Part shown: piece after piece, positions 42,010 to 53,604 of the stretch
Position numbering within the stretch: position 1 is the first letter of the stretch
Layout: each line of letters begins with the position of its first letter
Assembly: GCF_016773205.1 (NCBI RefSeq)
Contig: NZ_JAETWB010000026.1
Location: forward strand, 1 to 64,000
Source: Belnapia arida
Lineage (GTDB): Bacteria > Pseudomonadota > Alphaproteobacteria > Acetobacterales > Acetobacteraceae
DNA: 64,000 bases
Direction of reading: 5' to 3'
Notes under the pieces: generated by a model
Told to the model about the DNA's origin: nothing
Databases searched by the model: none
Seen by the model: the letters and a program-made list of their open reading frames with translations, nothing else
Translations under genes and position numbers: made by a program

Positions 42010-43410
42010 TCACCTCCTCGGCGTGCTGAACTGGTAGGGCGCGGCGGTCGTGACCAGCGGGTCGAGCGCCAGCCGGTGCTCCAACGGCGGGAATGCGCGG
42101 CTGCGGCAGTCCAGCCGGTCGCAGAGCCGGCAGGAGAGGCCGATGCCGACCATCGCCTTCTCCAGGTCAAGCCCGTCGCCATAGACCACCTCCGGCGCGC
42201 GGGAGAGGTCGCAGCCCATGGCGACCACCTGCACCGCAGCCGGCTCGCCCCATCGCGTCGGCGCGCCCGGCACGGTGCGCGCGAAGCAGAGGAAGGTGCC
42301 GCCATCCGGCAGTTGCGCCAGCTGCACCCGCACCTGGCCCGGCGTGGCGAAGGCATGGTGGACGATCCATTTCGGGCAGCTGCCGCCGAAGCGGGCGAAG
42401 GGGAAGCCCGCGGCACTGAATCGCTTGTCGACATTCCCTGCCGGATCGACGCGGAGGAAGAAGAAGGGCACACCCCGGACCCCCTCGCGCTGCAAGGTGG
42501 TGAGCCGGTGGCAGGCCTGCTCGAAGGAGGTGCCGAAGCGCGCCGCCAGCGCCTCTACGTCATGCCGCAGGCCGCGCGCGGCGGTGCCGAAGGCCGCATA
42601 GGGCATCAGCAGGGCGCCGGCGGCATAGTTCAGCAGGCCGATACGGATAAGCGCCGCCGCCTCCGGGCTCGATGGCTCGAAGCCGCCGAGCGCGGCCTGC
42701 ACCGCCTCGCCCGCTTCCAACAACATAAGCTGGAAGGCGAGGTGGAAGCCGCGGCTTTCGCGCGGCAGGGATTCCGAGAGGTCGAGCCGCCGCCCCTGCG
42801 GATCGTAGCGGCGCAACGTGCCGGGCAGCGGGCCGACGACGACGGTGAGGCCGTGTCGCTCGCGCAGCCGCTGGGCGACGGCGTGGTTCATCTCGGAGGG
42901 CAGAGTCGTGCGCATCTCGGCGGCGATCGCCTCCGCCGCCGTCTCCAACACAGGAAAGTGGTTGGCGCGGTCATGGAAGAAATCGCGCGCCTCCTCCGTC
43001 GGCAGCAACAGACGGCGCCCGGTCGGCAGAGCGATGCCGCCGCTGTCCTCGCGGGCCACGCGCCAGGCACGGTAGAGCGCCAGCATCGCCCGCCCGGCAT
43101 GCGGCGCGCTGCCGGCGATGGTGGCAACCTCCTCCTCCGGCACCTCGTCGAGGCCGAGCAGTGGGTCGGAGAGCACCTCGCGCAGCCCGGTCTCCAGCGC
43201 CTTCTCGCGGATGCCGGAGAGCGCGGCGATATCGACCTGCAAAGCCTCGGTCAGCTTGATGAGCAGGCTGGCCGTGACGGCGCGCTGGTCGTGCTCGATC
43301 AGGTTCAGGTAGCTGGCCGAGATGCCAAGCCGGGCGGCCAGCGCCTGCTGCGCCAAGCCTTTTTCCTGCCGCAGCCGACGGATGGTGCGACCGATCAGCG
43401 GACGTGTCAC
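42010..43410 (-). CDS. ScfR/RamB-type short-chain acyl-CoA regulator
   Basis: The 466-residue protein has an N-terminal Xre helix-turn-helix (GRTIRRLRQEKGLAQQALAA, ISASYLNLIEHDQRAVTASL), a DUF955-like middle (MNHAVAQRLRERHGLTVVVG) and a C-terminal domain ending in a cysteine cluster (CRLCDRLDCRSRAFPPLEHR). This is the ScfR family, which senses propionyl- or acetyl-CoA-type signals and controls glyoxylate and methylcitrate genes; RamB is a relative. It is divergent from aceA with 145 bp between, which strongly suggests that it regulates isocitrate lyase. The palindrome at 43509-43521 is a candidate site. It starts at ATG 43410. Confidence 0.88.
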   Translation of the reverse strand: MTRPLIGRTIRRLRQEKGLAQQALAARLGISASYLNLIEHDQRAVTASLLIKLTEALQVDIAALSGIREKALETGLREVLSDPLLGLDEVPEEEVATIAGSAPHAGRAMLALYRAWRVAREDSGGIALPTGRRLLLPTEEARDFFHDRANHFPVLETAAEAIAAEMRTTLPSEMNHAVAQRLRERHGLTVVVGPLPGTLRRYDPQGRRLDLSESLPRESRGFHLAFQLMLLEAGEAVQAALGGFEPSSPEAAALIRIGLLNYAAGALLMPYAAFGTAARGLRHDVEALAARFGTSFEQACHRLTTLQREGVRGVPFFFLRVDPAGNVDKRFSAAGFPFARFGGSCPKWIVHHAFATPGQVRVQLAQLPDGGTFLCFARTVPGAPTRWGEPAAVQVVAMGCDLSRAPEVVYGDGLDLEKAMVGIGLSCRLCDRLDCRSRAFPPLEHRLALDPLVTTAAPYQFSTPRR

Positions 43411-43508
43411 GCTTCACACCTTTTACAGTTTTCACCGCGTTCCTGTGAGAACACCGACAGGTTTGCAGCCTGCAGCGCGATCTAGGTGCTGAACTTCGGC
43501 CCCGCAAT

Positions 43509-43521
43509 GTGAATTATTCAC
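43509..43521. promoter_or_regulatory. GTGAAT-T-ATTCAC palindrome in the scfR-aceA gap
   Basis: A perfect 6-bp inverted repeat with a 1-bp centre lies 35 bp before the aceA start and about 100 bp from the scfR start, in an otherwise GC-rich gap. It is a good candidate operator for the neighbouring ScfR protein. A T-rich TTTTACAGTTTTCAC tract at 43418-43433, near the scfR start, may be a second element. Confidence 0.45.
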
Positions 43522-43555
43522 TCGCCTAACGAGACGTGATGGACCGGAGACACGA

Positions 43556-44908
<1,353 letters not shown>

Positions 44909-44914
44909 GCACCC

Positions 44915-44938
44915 GGCCCCGCACCGCGGTGCGGGGCC
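44915..44938. terminator. 24-bp perfect palindrome after aceA
   Basis: GGCCCCGCACCG (44915-44926) is followed immediately by its exact complement CGGTGCGGGGCC (44927-44938), six bases after the aceA stop. In RNA this makes a stable hairpin with a minimal loop. There is no T-run, so it may act as an attenuator or a 3' stabiliser between aceA and the 65-codon gene. Confidence 0.55.
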
Positions 44939-44967
44939 ACCTCCCCCAACCCACAGGAAAGCGTCCC

Positions 44968-45165
44968 ATGTCCAACGACGATTACGACGACGGCCTGGTC
45001 CATTCCCATGGCCGGGCGGCCGAGCCGATGCCCTGGCGCGAGGAGGGCATCGCCGAGCCGGAGGCGACGCGCATACTGCCCCATGCGGATGACTGCTACG
45101 ACGACGGCCTCGTTCACGAGCATGGCTGGGCCTGCTCCGAACGCGGCCGCGAAGCGCACATCTAG
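44968..45165 (+). CDS. small protein with two YDDGLVHxHG repeats
   Basis: The 65-residue protein has an internal duplication: NDDYDDGLVHSHGRA near the N terminus and DDCYDDGLVHEHGWA near the C terminus, joined by a linker containing PMPWREEGIAEPE. I do not know the family. Clustered Asp and paired His (HSH, HEH) would suit metal binding, but this is inference. There is no signal peptide or membrane segment. The start ATG 44968 is preceded by AGGAAAG. The gene follows aceA by 59 bp, across the 24-bp palindrome, so it may be co-expressed with the glyoxylate shunt. It overlaps the convergent DUF1345 gene's stop by four bases. Confidence 0.7.
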   Translation: MSNDDYDDGLVHSHGRAAEPMPWREEGIAEPEATRILPHADDCYDDGLVHEHGWACSERGREAHI

Positions 45166-45806
45166 CCGACGAGGCTCGCCGCCAGGTTCACCGCCGCCGC
45201 CAGGATGACGGCGTTGAACAGGAAGGAGACCAGCGCGTGGATCAGCGTCAGCTGCCGGATCAGCCGGGCGCTGACCGCGACGTCGGATGTCTGGAAGGTC
45301 ATGCCGATGGTGAAGGCGAAATAGAGGAAGTCGGTGAAGTTCGGCTCCGCCTCGCCCTCGGGCCCCTTCGGGAAGTCGAGGCCGCGCCCGCCCATCTGCC
45401 AGTACTCATGCGCATAGCGCACCGCGAAGAGGTGGTGCACGAAGCCCCAGGAAAGGGCGATGGTCAGCAGGGCCGGGCCGATCTCCTCCGGCCCCGGCTT
45501 TCCCTCGGCCGAAGCCAGGTACCAGAACACCGCGACGAGCGAGGCGATGGCCGAGGCCAGGCTGGCGCAGAGCACCGCCGTCTCCCCCTCGTCCAGCTCC
45601 TCGGCCCGGCGGCGGATCATCTCCGGCGTCGCCCGCTGCATCAGGGTGAAGGTCGGGATGCCATCGGCGAGGACCGCGACGCACCAGCCGGCCAGCACTG
45701 CGGTCGGCACCTGCAGGCCTAGCAGCCAGCCCAAGCCGCCGGCCAGCAGGCCGAGCCCGGCCGCGGCCCTGAGGATCGGCCGGTTGCGCAGCCAGGGCAG
45801 CTTCAC
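45162..45806 (-). CDS. DUF1345-family membrane protein
   Basis: The 214-residue protein has about six membrane-spanning segments: an N-terminal pair (AAAGLGLLAGGLGWLLGL, VLAGWCVAVLADG), ASAIASLVAVFWYLAS, IGPALLTIALSWGFVHHLFA, FLYFAFTIGMTFQTSD and ALVSFLFNAVILAAAVNL. The loop YAHEYWQMGGRGLDFP and the FTDFLYFAFTIGMTFQTSDV signature match DUF1345. The function of the family is unknown. It overlaps the dehydratase gene by four bases on the minus strand, so the two are likely co-transcribed. Confidence 0.85.
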   Translation of the reverse strand: MKLPWLRNRPILRAAAGLGLLAGGLGWLLGLQVPTAVLAGWCVAVLADGIPTFTLMQRATPEMIRRRAEELDEGETAVLCASLASAIASLVAVFWYLASAEGKPGPEEIGPALLTIALSWGFVHHLFAVRYAHEYWQMGGRGLDFPKGPEGEAEPNFTDFLYFAFTIGMTFQTSDVAVSARLIRQLTLIHALVSFLFNAVILAAAVNLAASLVG

Positions 45807-46786
45807 GCCGCCGCCTGGAGCGCCCGGGCGAAGACCGCCGCATCGACATTGCCGCCGCTGAGCACGATGCCGCAGCAGCGGCCGCGCGCATCCAGCTTGC
45901 CGGCCAGCAGCGCCGCCAACGCCACCGCCCCGCCCGGCTCGACGACGATCTTCAGGTGGTCGAAGGCGAAGCGCATGGCGCGGAACACCTCGACCGGCGT
46001 CACCACCAGGCCGCCGGCGAGCAGCCGCCGGTTGACGGCGAAGGTCAGCACGCCGGGTCGCGGCGCCAGCAGCGCGTCGCAGAGCCCCTCGCCCTGCCCG
46101 TCATTCGCCAGCCGCTCCCCGGCGGCGAGGCTGCGGCGCGTGTCGTCCCAGCCCTCCGGCTCCACTGCCCAGACCTCGGCGCCGGGCGCCAGCACCTCCA
46201 TCGCCAGGGCGCAGCCGGCCACCAGCCCGCCGCCGCCGGTGCAGACGGCAAGGGCATCGAGCACGAGGCCCGCTGCCCGCGCATCCTCCACCAGCTCCAC
46301 CGCCAGCGTGCCCTGGCCGGCGATGACATGCGGGTGGTCGAAGGGAGGGATGAAGGTGGCGCCACGCTCTGCCACCAGCCGGGCAGCGAGCGCCTCGCGG
46401 TCCACGTCATGCCGGTCGAAGAGCTGGATCTCGGCACCCCAGCGCCGCGTCGCTTCGCGCTTGATGACGGCACCGTCCGCCGGCATCGCGATGACGGCAG
46501 GCATGCCGAGCAGCTGCGCCGCGCAGGCCGTCGCCTGGGCATGGTTGCCCGAGGAATAGGTGACGACGCCGCCGCACCGCGCCTCGGGCGGCAGCTGGAG
46601 GGCAGCGTTCAGCGCGCCACGGAGCTTGAAGCTGCCGGTCCGTTGCAACGGCTCCGGCTTCACCAGGATGGTGCCGCCGGTCAGCTCGTCGAGCAGCGGG
46701 TGGCACAGCATCGGGGTACGAAGGGCGAGGCCACGCAGCCGGCCGGCGGCAGCCTCGATATCGGCGAAGTTCGGGAGGTCCTGCAT
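45803..46786 (-). CDS. PLP-dependent serine/threonine dehydratase
   Basis: The 327-residue protein has the fold-type II PLP enzyme motifs: the Schiff-base lysine in RTGSFKLRGALNAA, the substrate loop YSSGNHAQATACAAQLLGMP, and the glycine-rich phosphate clamp ALAVCTGGGGLVAGCALAME. It lacks the C-terminal ACT-like domain of biosynthetic IlvA, so it is the short catabolic type. Likely substrates are threonine, serine or a hydroxyaspartate, giving a 2-oxo acid and ammonia. It is the first gene of a minus-strand pair with the DUF1345 gene. Start ATG 46786 is at the family's usual position. Confidence 0.87.
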   Translation of the reverse strand: MQDLPNFADIEAAAGRLRGLALRTPMLCHPLLDELTGGTILVKPEPLQRTGSFKLRGALNAALQLPPEARCGGVVTYSSGNHAQATACAAQLLGMPAVIAMPADGAVIKREATRRWGAEIQLFDRHDVDREALAARLVAERGATFIPPFDHPHVIAGQGTLAVELVEDARAAGLVLDALAVCTGGGGLVAGCALAMEVLAPGAEVWAVEPEGWDDTRRSLAAGERLANDGQGEGLCDALLAPRPGVLTFAVNRRLLAGGLVVTPVEVFRAMRFAFDHLKIVVEPGGAVALAALLAGKLDARGRCCGIVLSGGNVDAAVFARALQAAA

Positions 46787-46828
46787 GCCGCCATGCTCGC
46801 CCCCGGGCGAGATGGCGGCAAGCCGGGG

Positions 46829-47158
46829 TCAGATATCCGGGCTTTGCGCGCCCGGCCGCTGGTCGCCCGGCGCCTGCTCGGCGATCTTCCCGCCATTGGT
46901 CTTGAGCGCCTGGGTCGCCTTTTCCACCTGATCGTCCTCGATGAGCAGCGAGACGAGGATACCCTCGCCCCCACCCTGGCCCCGATCGAAGCCGTGGTGC
47001 GATTCGCTGCGCCGGTCCTGCGTGCCGGCGGTGGCATTGTCCGCCCCGGCGGCCTGCACCTGGATTCGGTCACGCGGGTAGTCGAATTGCTGCACGAGGG
47101 TCTCAACGGCGCGCTCGGCCTCCGCGCGCGAATCGAACAGGCCAGTAATGGTACGCAT
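46829..47158 (-). CDS. small hypothetical protein, general-stress 17M-like
   Basis: The 109-residue protein begins MRTITGLFDSRAEAERAVET LVQQ, a beta-alpha start seen in YflT/GSP17M-type stress proteins, and ends with ILVSLLIEDDQVEKATQALK TNGGKIAEQ, a second beta-alpha unit, joined by a polar linker rich in Asp, Gln and Gly. There is no signal or membrane segment. The function is unknown; relatives often respond to general stress. Start ATG 47158 is preferred to the frame extension to 47224. It is followed by the dehydratase gene 42 bp on, same strand. Confidence 0.6.
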   Translation of the reverse strand: MRTITGLFDSRAEAERAVETLVQQFDYPRDRIQVQAAGADNATAGTQDRRSESHHGFDRGQGGGEGILVSLLIEDDQVEKATQALKTNGGKIAEQAPGDQRPGAQSPDI

Positions 47159-47344
47159 CGGGACGGTCCTTATATCACAGATTGTCGTCCAAACGGCCGG
47201 CTGCGCCCCACGTTCCCGCCACATCCATTACCCCCCCGTTGTCAGCGGGGCAGGGCTGCGCCACAGTCATGCCCGGGGCCGGGACAGGTCCGCGACAGGG
47301 ATGGTGCGAGATAACCCCTCGCCCGCAGGGGAAGGACGACAAGA

Positions 47345-48706
47345 ATGACAGGCAAAGGAATGACCCGGCGCGGGGCACTGCGCTCGGGTGCCGGCGTGAT
47401 CGCGGCGGGGGCTCTGGGCGCCCCGATGGTCCATGCCCAGGGCACGGGCGGCAGCCTCCGCGTCGCCTTCTGGGACCATTGGGTCCCGACCGGGAACGAC
47501 GCCATGCGCGCCCTGGTCAAGGAATGGAGCGAGAAGAACCGGGTCGAGGTGACGCTAGACTTCATCAACACCACGGGCAACCAGCTCCAGCTCGCCGGCG
47601 CCGCCCAGGCGCAGTCGAAGAGCGGCCACGACATCATCTCGCTCGCCCCCTGGGATGTCGGCACCTACGCCTCCGTGTTGGAGCCGGTGGATGACGTCAT
47701 CAACCGCCTCATCGCCAAGTACGGGCCGATCAACCCGGTGGCCGAGTACCTGGCGAAGCGCGAGGGCGCCTGGCGCGGCGTGCCGGCGACCTCGGGCACC
47801 CAGAACAAGCCGGCCTGCGTCCGCTTCGACCTGATGCAGGAGCATGCCGGCCTCGATGTCCGCGCCATGTGGCCTGCCAGCGGCCAGGCAGGCCCGGGCG
47901 CCGACCAGTGGACCTGGGATACCTTCCTCACCGCCGCCGAGAAATGCGCCAAGGCCGGCTACCCCTTCGGCCTGCCGCTCGGCGCCTTCTCCGACGCGGT
48001 GGACTGGGTGGGCGCGCTCTTTGCCAGCTACGGCGCCTCGATGATGGACGAGAAGGGCAAGCCGACCGTCCGCAACAACCCGAAGCTGCGCACCGCCATC
48101 GAATATGCCGTCAGGCTCTCGAAGGCCCTGCCGAACGACGTCTGGGCCTGGGACGACGCCTCCAACAACCGGGCGCTGATCTCCGGCCGGTCGGCGCTCG
48201 TCTTCAACCCGCCCTCCGCCTGGGCGGTGGCCAAGCGCGACCAGCCGCAGGTGGCCGAGAAGTGCTGGACCATCCCGATGCCGGCCGGGCCGGAGGGGCG
48301 CTTCCTCGCCTATCTCCCCTGGACCTCGGGCATCTGGAATTTCGGCCGCAACAAGCAGACGGCGAAGGCGCTGCTGGAATTCCTGGGCGAACGCTCCTCG
48401 GCCGAGGCGCTGACCAGCAAGACCAGCGGCTACGACATCCCGCCCTTCGAGACCATGAGCGACTTCAAGATCTGGGAGACGGAAGGACCGCCGGTCGGCA
48501 CGGTCTACAATTACCCGCTGAAGCCGCACCACAAGGCGAAGCCCTCCATCGCCTTCGCCCCGGCGCCCGGCGAATTCGCCGCGCAGATGTACGTCCAGGC
48601 GCTGAACACCAAGGTCATCGCCCGCGTCGCCCAGGGTGGCGATACGGTCGACCAGGCGCTCGGCTGGCTCGAGCGTGAGTTGACGACGATCGTCCGCGGC
48701 GGCTGA
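47345..48706 (+). CDS. sugar ABC transporter solute-binding protein
   Basis: The 453-residue protein has a twin-arginine-like signal (MTRRGALRSGAGVIAAGALG, cut near VHAQG) and an extracellular family 1 fold: LRVAFWDHWVPTGNDAMRAL, GHDIISLAPWDVGTYASVLE, WTWDTFLTAAEKCAKAGYPF and SALVFNPPSAWAVAKRDQPQ. It would capture a sugar, polyol or glycoside for the following importer. The ribosome site GGGGAAGGA lies in a small hairpin (CCCCT 47315-47319, AGGGG 47327-47331). It is the first gene of a plus-strand run through 54579. A 10-bp stem follows it, which likely favours higher receptor levels. Confidence 0.88.
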   Translation: MTGKGMTRRGALRSGAGVIAAGALGAPMVHAQGTGGSLRVAFWDHWVPTGNDAMRALVKEWSEKNRVEVTLDFINTTGNQLQLAGAAQAQSKSGHDIISLAPWDVGTYASVLEPVDDVINRLIAKYGPINPVAEYLAKREGAWRGVPATSGTQNKPACVRFDLMQEHAGLDVRAMWPASGQAGPGADQWTWDTFLTAAEKCAKAGYPFGLPLGAFSDAVDWVGALFASYGASMMDEKGKPTVRNNPKLRTAIEYAVRLSKALPNDVWAWDDASNNRALISGRSALVFNPPSAWAVAKRDQPQVAEKCWTIPMPAGPEGRFLAYLPWTSGIWNFGRNKQTAKALLEFLGERSSAEALTSKTSGYDIPPFETMSDFKIWETEGPPVGTVYNYPLKPHHKAKPSIAFAPAPGEFAAQMYVQALNTKVIARVAQGGDTVDQALGWLERELTTIVRGG

Positions 48707-48714
48707 CGATCACG

Positions 48715-48738
48715 GGCGGGCGGCCGGTGCCGCCCGCC
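48715..48738 (+). terminator. intercistronic hairpin between receptor and permease genes
   Basis: GGCGGGCGGC (48715-48724) and GCCGCCCGCC (48729-48738) form a perfect 10-bp stem with a CGGT loop, nine bases after the receptor stop codon, followed by TGCTTTGCT. It probably stabilises the upstream message or partly terminates transcription, a common device in ABC operons. Confidence 0.6.
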
Positions 48739-48767
48739 TGCTTTGCTGCTATCAGGGAGGACGGATC

Positions 48768-49709
48768 ATGGCCGCGGACGGCACTCTTGTCGCCGGCGCA
48801 CCGGCAGCGGCCGGGAGCGGGCGCGCCAACACCATGCAGCGCTTCGCCAGACGGCGATCCACCATAGCCTTCCTGATGGCGCTGCCGCTGATCGCCCTCA
48901 TCGGCGGGCTGGTGGTCTATCCGGCCGGCTACGCCATGTGGCTCTCGACGCTCAACCGGCGGATGACGGCCAATATCGGTCTCGGCAATTTCGAGATCCT
49001 GCTGGATAGCGACACCTTCTGGATGGTGATCATGCAGTCCTGCATCTTCGCCGTCGGGGCGGTGATCGCAAAGGCGCTGATCGGCTTCTGGCTGGCGCAC
49101 ATGCTCCACCACATTCCGGCCAAGGGGCAGCGGAAGTGGCGCGGCATGCTGCTCATCCCCTGGGTCATCCCGCCGGCGCTGTCCACGCTCGGCTGGTGGT
49201 GGATGTTCGACCCGTCCTACTCCTCCATCAACTGGCTGCTGAACATCTTCGCCGTGCCGGCCGTGCCCTGGCTGGGCGAGCCCTGGTGGGCGCGCTTCTC
49301 GGTCATCCTGGTGAATGTCTGGTACGGCTCGCCCTTCTTCATGATCATGTACCTGGCAGCGCTGAAATCGGTGCCGGACCAGCTCTACGAGGCGGCCGCC
49401 ATCGACGGCGCCACGGGCTGGCAGGGGCTGCGCTACGTGACGCTGCCGATGATGCAGAACATCATCTCGATCACCGTGCTGTTCAGCCTGATCGTCACCT
49501 TCGCCAACTACGACATCGTCCGGGTGCTGACCAATGGCGGGCCGCGCGACCTGACGCAGGTCTTCGCCTCCTACGCCTTCCAGGTCGGCATCCTCTCCGG
49601 CAACCTGCCGCGCGGCGCCGCCGTGAGCCTCTTCATGTTCCCGGTGCTCGCGGTCTTCGCCTACTTCATCCTCCGCGGCATCAACCGCCGCAACAAGGAG
49701 CAGATGTGA
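48768..49709 (+). CDS. sugar ABC transporter permease (MalF/UgpA type)
   Basis: The 313-residue protein has six membrane segments starting with [24 protein letters not shown]. The cytoplasmic EAA loop [21 protein letters not shown] couples to the ATPase. It pairs with the next permease to form the channel. Its stop overlaps the next start by one base (TGATG), so the two are co-translated. The N-terminal 25 residues are a variable cytosolic tail. An SD GGGAGGA precedes ATG 48768. Confidence 0.9.
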   Translation: MAADGTLVAGAPAAAGSGRANTMQRFARRRSTIAFLMALPLIALIGGLVVYPAGYAMWLSTLNRRMTANIGLGNFEILLDSDTFWMVIMQSCIFAVGAVIAKALIGFWLAHMLHHIPAKGQRKWRGMLLIPWVIPPALSTLGWWWMFDPSYSSINWLLNIFAVPAVPWLGEPWWARFSVILVNVWYGSPFFMIMYLAALKSVPDQLYEAAAIDGATGWQGLRYVTLPMMQNIISITVLFSLIVTFANYDIVRVLTNGGPRDLTQVFASYAFQVGILSGNLPRGAAVSLFMFPVLAVFAYFILRGINRRNKEQM

Positions 49710-50605
49710 TGTCCGCCAGCACCGCGAGCACCATCGTCTCCTACACGGGGAAGAAGCTCGGCAGCCTCCGGTCGGAGCGCCGCTGGGCGCTCTGGACGGC
49801 CTATGCCTCGCTGATCGTGGCGACGATCATCTTCCTCGCGCCCCCCTTCTACATGCTGGTCACCAGCCTGAAGAGCAGCTCGGAGATCTCGAACCTCTCG
49901 GGCAACCCCTGGATCGTCCGGGCGCCGACGCTCGAGAACTACATGGAGCTGATCGCCAACCCGCTGTTCCGCGGCTTCTTCGTCAACAGCGTGATCATCA
50001 CCCTCTGCGTCGTCGCCATCTCCATGGTGATCTCGGTGCTGGCGGCCTTCTCGCTGGCGCGGATGAAGTTCTGGGGCAGCCAGGCGCTCGCCACGGGCGT
50101 CTTCCTCACCTACCTCGTGCCGGACACGCTGCTCTTCATCCCGCTCTACCAGATCGTCGGCAGCCTCGGCCTGCTGAACTCGATCTGGGGGCTGATCCTG
50201 ATCTACCCGACGCTGACGGTGCCCTTCTGCACCTGGATCATGATCGGCTACTTCGCCTCCATCCCGAAGGAGCTGGACGAGGCGGCGCTGATCGACGGCG
50301 CCGGCTGGATGCAGATGCTGACCAAGATCTTCATCCCCGTCGCGCTGCCCGGCATCATCGCGGCGACGATCTTCGCCTTCACCGTCTCCTGGGCGGCCTT
50401 CGTCTACCCGACGGCCTTCGTGACCACGCCGGAGCACATGCCGCTGACGATCGGCGTCGTGTCGCAGCTCATCCGGGGCGACACCTTCGCCTGGGGCCAG
50501 ATCATGGCGGGCGCGCTGATGGCAGCCCTGCCGCCGGTCGTCGTCTACGCCTTCCTCATGGACTACTACATCGCCGGCCTGACCGCCGGTGCGACGAAGG
50601 GATAA
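49709..50605 (+). CDS. sugar ABC transporter permease (MalG/UgpE type)
   Basis: The 298-residue protein has six membrane helices ([59 protein letters not shown] and others) and an EAA loop ([20 protein letters not shown]). The MalG-like ending is [20 protein letters not shown]-like, reading [17 protein letters not shown]. With the preceding permease it forms the membrane channel. It starts at ATG 49709 within the previous stop codon, and the ATPase gene follows after eight bases. Confidence 0.9.
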   Translation: MSASTASTIVSYTGKKLGSLRSERRWALWTAYASLIVATIIFLAPPFYMLVTSLKSSSEISNLSGNPWIVRAPTLENYMELIANPLFRGFFVNSVIITLCVVAISMVISVLAAFSLARMKFWGSQALATGVFLTYLVPDTLLFIPLYQIVGSLGLLNSIWGLILIYPTLTVPFCTWIMIGYFASIPKELDEAALIDGAGWMQMLTKIFIPVALPGIIAATIFAFTVSWAAFVYPTAFVTTPEHMPLTIGVVSQLIRGDTFAWGQIMAGALMAALPPVVVYAFLMDYYIAGLTAGATKG

Positions 50606-50613
50606 GCCGCGCC

Positions 50614-51717
<1,104 letters not shown>

Positions 51718-51749
51718 CCTGGCCGCGGCGGAAGGATTAGGATCGGGCC

Positions 51750-52835
51750 ATGGCAGACTACCAACCGGTGCTGATCGGCGCCCGACCCCTCGCTGACCTC
51801 GTCGGCAACATCTTCCGCGCCAATGGCTGCGATGCGACCGAGGCCGAGCGCATCGCCGAGCACCTGCTCGGCGCCAACCTCGCCGGGCATGACAGCCATG
51901 GCGTGGCCCGGGTGCCACGCTATGTCGAATGGCAGCAGGCCGGTTATGTCGTCGCCGGGCAGCAGGCCGAGGTCGTCACCGATGGCGGCGCCTTCGCCCT
52001 GCTCGACGGGCATTACGGCTTCGGCCAGACCGTTGCGCCGCAGGCGACGGCCATGGGCATCGAGCGGGCGCAGCAGCACGGTACCGCCATCATCGCGCTG
52101 CGCAACGCCGGCCATGTCGGCCGCATCGGCGCCTATGCGGAACAGGCGCTGGCGGCCGGGCTGATCTCCATTCATTTCGTCAACGTAGCCGGCAGCGTGC
52201 TCGTTGCCCCCTTCGGCGGGACGGAGCGGCGCTTCTCCACCGCGCCTTTCTCGGTCGGCGTGCCGACGGACCCGCCGGTGGTGCTCGATTTCGCCACCTC
52301 GCATGTCGCCGAGGGCAAGGTCCTCGTCGCCTCCAATGGCGGCAAGCCGCTGCCGCCCGATGCGCTGATTGAGCCGGACGGCACGCTCTCGGGCGACCCG
52401 CACACGCTCTATGGCGAGTATGAGCAGGTCGGGCCGCGCAACCCGGCCAACGGGCTCGGCGCCATCCGCGCCTTCGGCGAGCACAAGGGCTCCGGCCTTG
52501 CCTTCATGTGCGAGCTGCTGGCGGGCGCCTTCACCGGGGGCGGCTGCTCCGGCCCGATCGATGCGCGCGGGCGCATCGCCAACGGCATGCTCTCGATCTA
52601 CATCTCGCCCCGGCACTTCGGCACCGAGGCGGCCTTCAAGCAGGCGGCGGAGGACTACGTCACCTGGGTGAAATCCTGCCAGCCGGCCAAGCCCGGTGGC
52701 GAGGTGCTGGCTCCCGGCGAGACCGAGGCGCGCCTCAAGGCGGAGCGCCTGGCCAATGGCGTGCCGTTGCAGCCCGACACCTGGGCCGGCATCGTCGGTT
52801 GCGCCCGCAAGCTCGGCGTGACCGTCCCGAATTGA
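51750..52835 (+). CDS. malate/lactate dehydrogenase family (Ldh_2) oxidoreductase
   Basis: The 361-residue protein belongs to the LdhA/YlbC/AllD-type NAD(P)-dependent dehydrogenases with the non-Rossmann Ldh_2 fold: AEHLLGANLAGHDSHGVARV PRYV with the catalytic histidine, GFGQTVAPQATAMGIERAQQ, ALRNAGHVGRIGAYAEQALA, and PFSVGVPTDPPVVLDFATS. Substrates in the family include malate, sulfolactate, ureidoglycolate and imino acids. Placement after the sugar ABC genes suggests that it oxidises the imported compound or a breakdown product. Its stop overlaps the start of the next gene. Confidence 0.87.
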   Translation: MADYQPVLIGARPLADLVGNIFRANGCDATEAERIAEHLLGANLAGHDSHGVARVPRYVEWQQAGYVVAGQQAEVVTDGGAFALLDGHYGFGQTVAPQATAMGIERAQQHGTAIIALRNAGHVGRIGAYAEQALAAGLISIHFVNVAGSVLVAPFGGTERRFSTAPFSVGVPTDPPVVLDFATSHVAEGKVLVASNGGKPLPPDALIEPDGTLSGDPHTLYGEYEQVGPRNPANGLGAIRAFGEHKGSGLAFMCELLAGAFTGGGCSGPIDARGRIANGMLSIYISPRHFGTEAAFKQAAEDYVTWVKSCQPAKPGGEVLAPGETEARLKAERLANGVPLQPDTWAGIVGCARKLGVTVPN

Positions 52836-53572
52836 GCGACGACGCGCTGACCGCCGCCGCGCGCTATGGCCGCTATGCGGCCATCCGCCGGCGCATCCTG
52901 ACGGACGCCTCGAAGCGCATCCCGCTGGCGAGCCTGGCGCAGCAGGCGCGCGCCCTCTCGCTCTGGGATGGCAAGCAGGTGGTGCCGGCGGACCCGATGC
53001 AGCTTGCCGTGGTCTTCGACCTTGCCGTGCTGGAGCCGCTTGGCGACCATACGCGCGCCATCGAGCGCCAGGCCCGCGCCGAGGATGCCCCGCCTGGCAG
53101 CGAGGAGCACCGCATGCTGGAGGCGCTGATGGCGGCCTCTTTCGGCCTCTGGCGCATCCTCGGCCCGAACCCGGAGGGCGGCGTCCGCGCCGAGAGCTTC
53201 CCAGATGGCGAGCCCTTGGTGATCTGGGACCGCTTCCTCGACCGCGACCGGGCGCCGGGGGCGCTGGTCGGCGCCCGGATCGCCCGGCCGGACGAGGACC
53301 TGCCGATGACCTGCGGCGCCGTCGTCTCGCTCGACAGCCGGGCGGTGGAGCGGCTGTTGCTGGGCACGCCGCCGCAGCGCGGGCCGGTCATTCCCACCCT
53401 CCCCCTGCCCGAGGACGGACCGGCACTGGAGCGGCTGGTGACGGAGCCGGCGGCGCGGCTGCGGCTCGCGGCGCTGGCCGGCAGCCCGGGCTTCGCCGCC
53501 GCCGTCTATCGCACCGCGATCGATCTCGGGCTGATGGGGCGGGTTAACGGCCGGACGCCGCCGGGCGGCTGA
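52832..53572 (+). CDS. hypothetical protein in the sugar ABC operon
   Basis: I do not recognise a family for this 246-residue protein. It begins at TTG 52832, overlapping the previous stop (TTGA), with MSDDALTAAARYGRYAAIRR RILTDASK. It is largely helical at the N terminus, with a central motif PPGSEEHRMLEALMAASFGL W and a later DEDLPMTCGAVVSLDSRAVE. There is no signal peptide or membrane span. Position and overlap indicate that it belongs to the operon, perhaps as an accessory or regulatory protein for the neighbouring dehydrogenase. The coding region shows normal GC-rich third positions. Confidence 0.65.
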   Translation: MSDDALTAAARYGRYAAIRRRILTDASKRIPLASLAQQARALSLWDGKQVVPADPMQLAVVFDLAVLEPLGDHTRAIERQARAEDAPPGSEEHRMLEALMAASFGLWRILGPNPEGGVRAESFPDGEPLVIWDRFLDRDRAPGALVGARIARPDEDLPMTCGAVVSLDSRAVERLLLGTPPQRGPVIPTLPLPEDGPALERLVTEPAARLRLAALAGSPGFAAAVYRTAIDLGLMGRVNGRTPPGG

Positions 53573-53604
53573 GGCCAAGACCAAACCGGGAGGAACAACC
53601 AACG

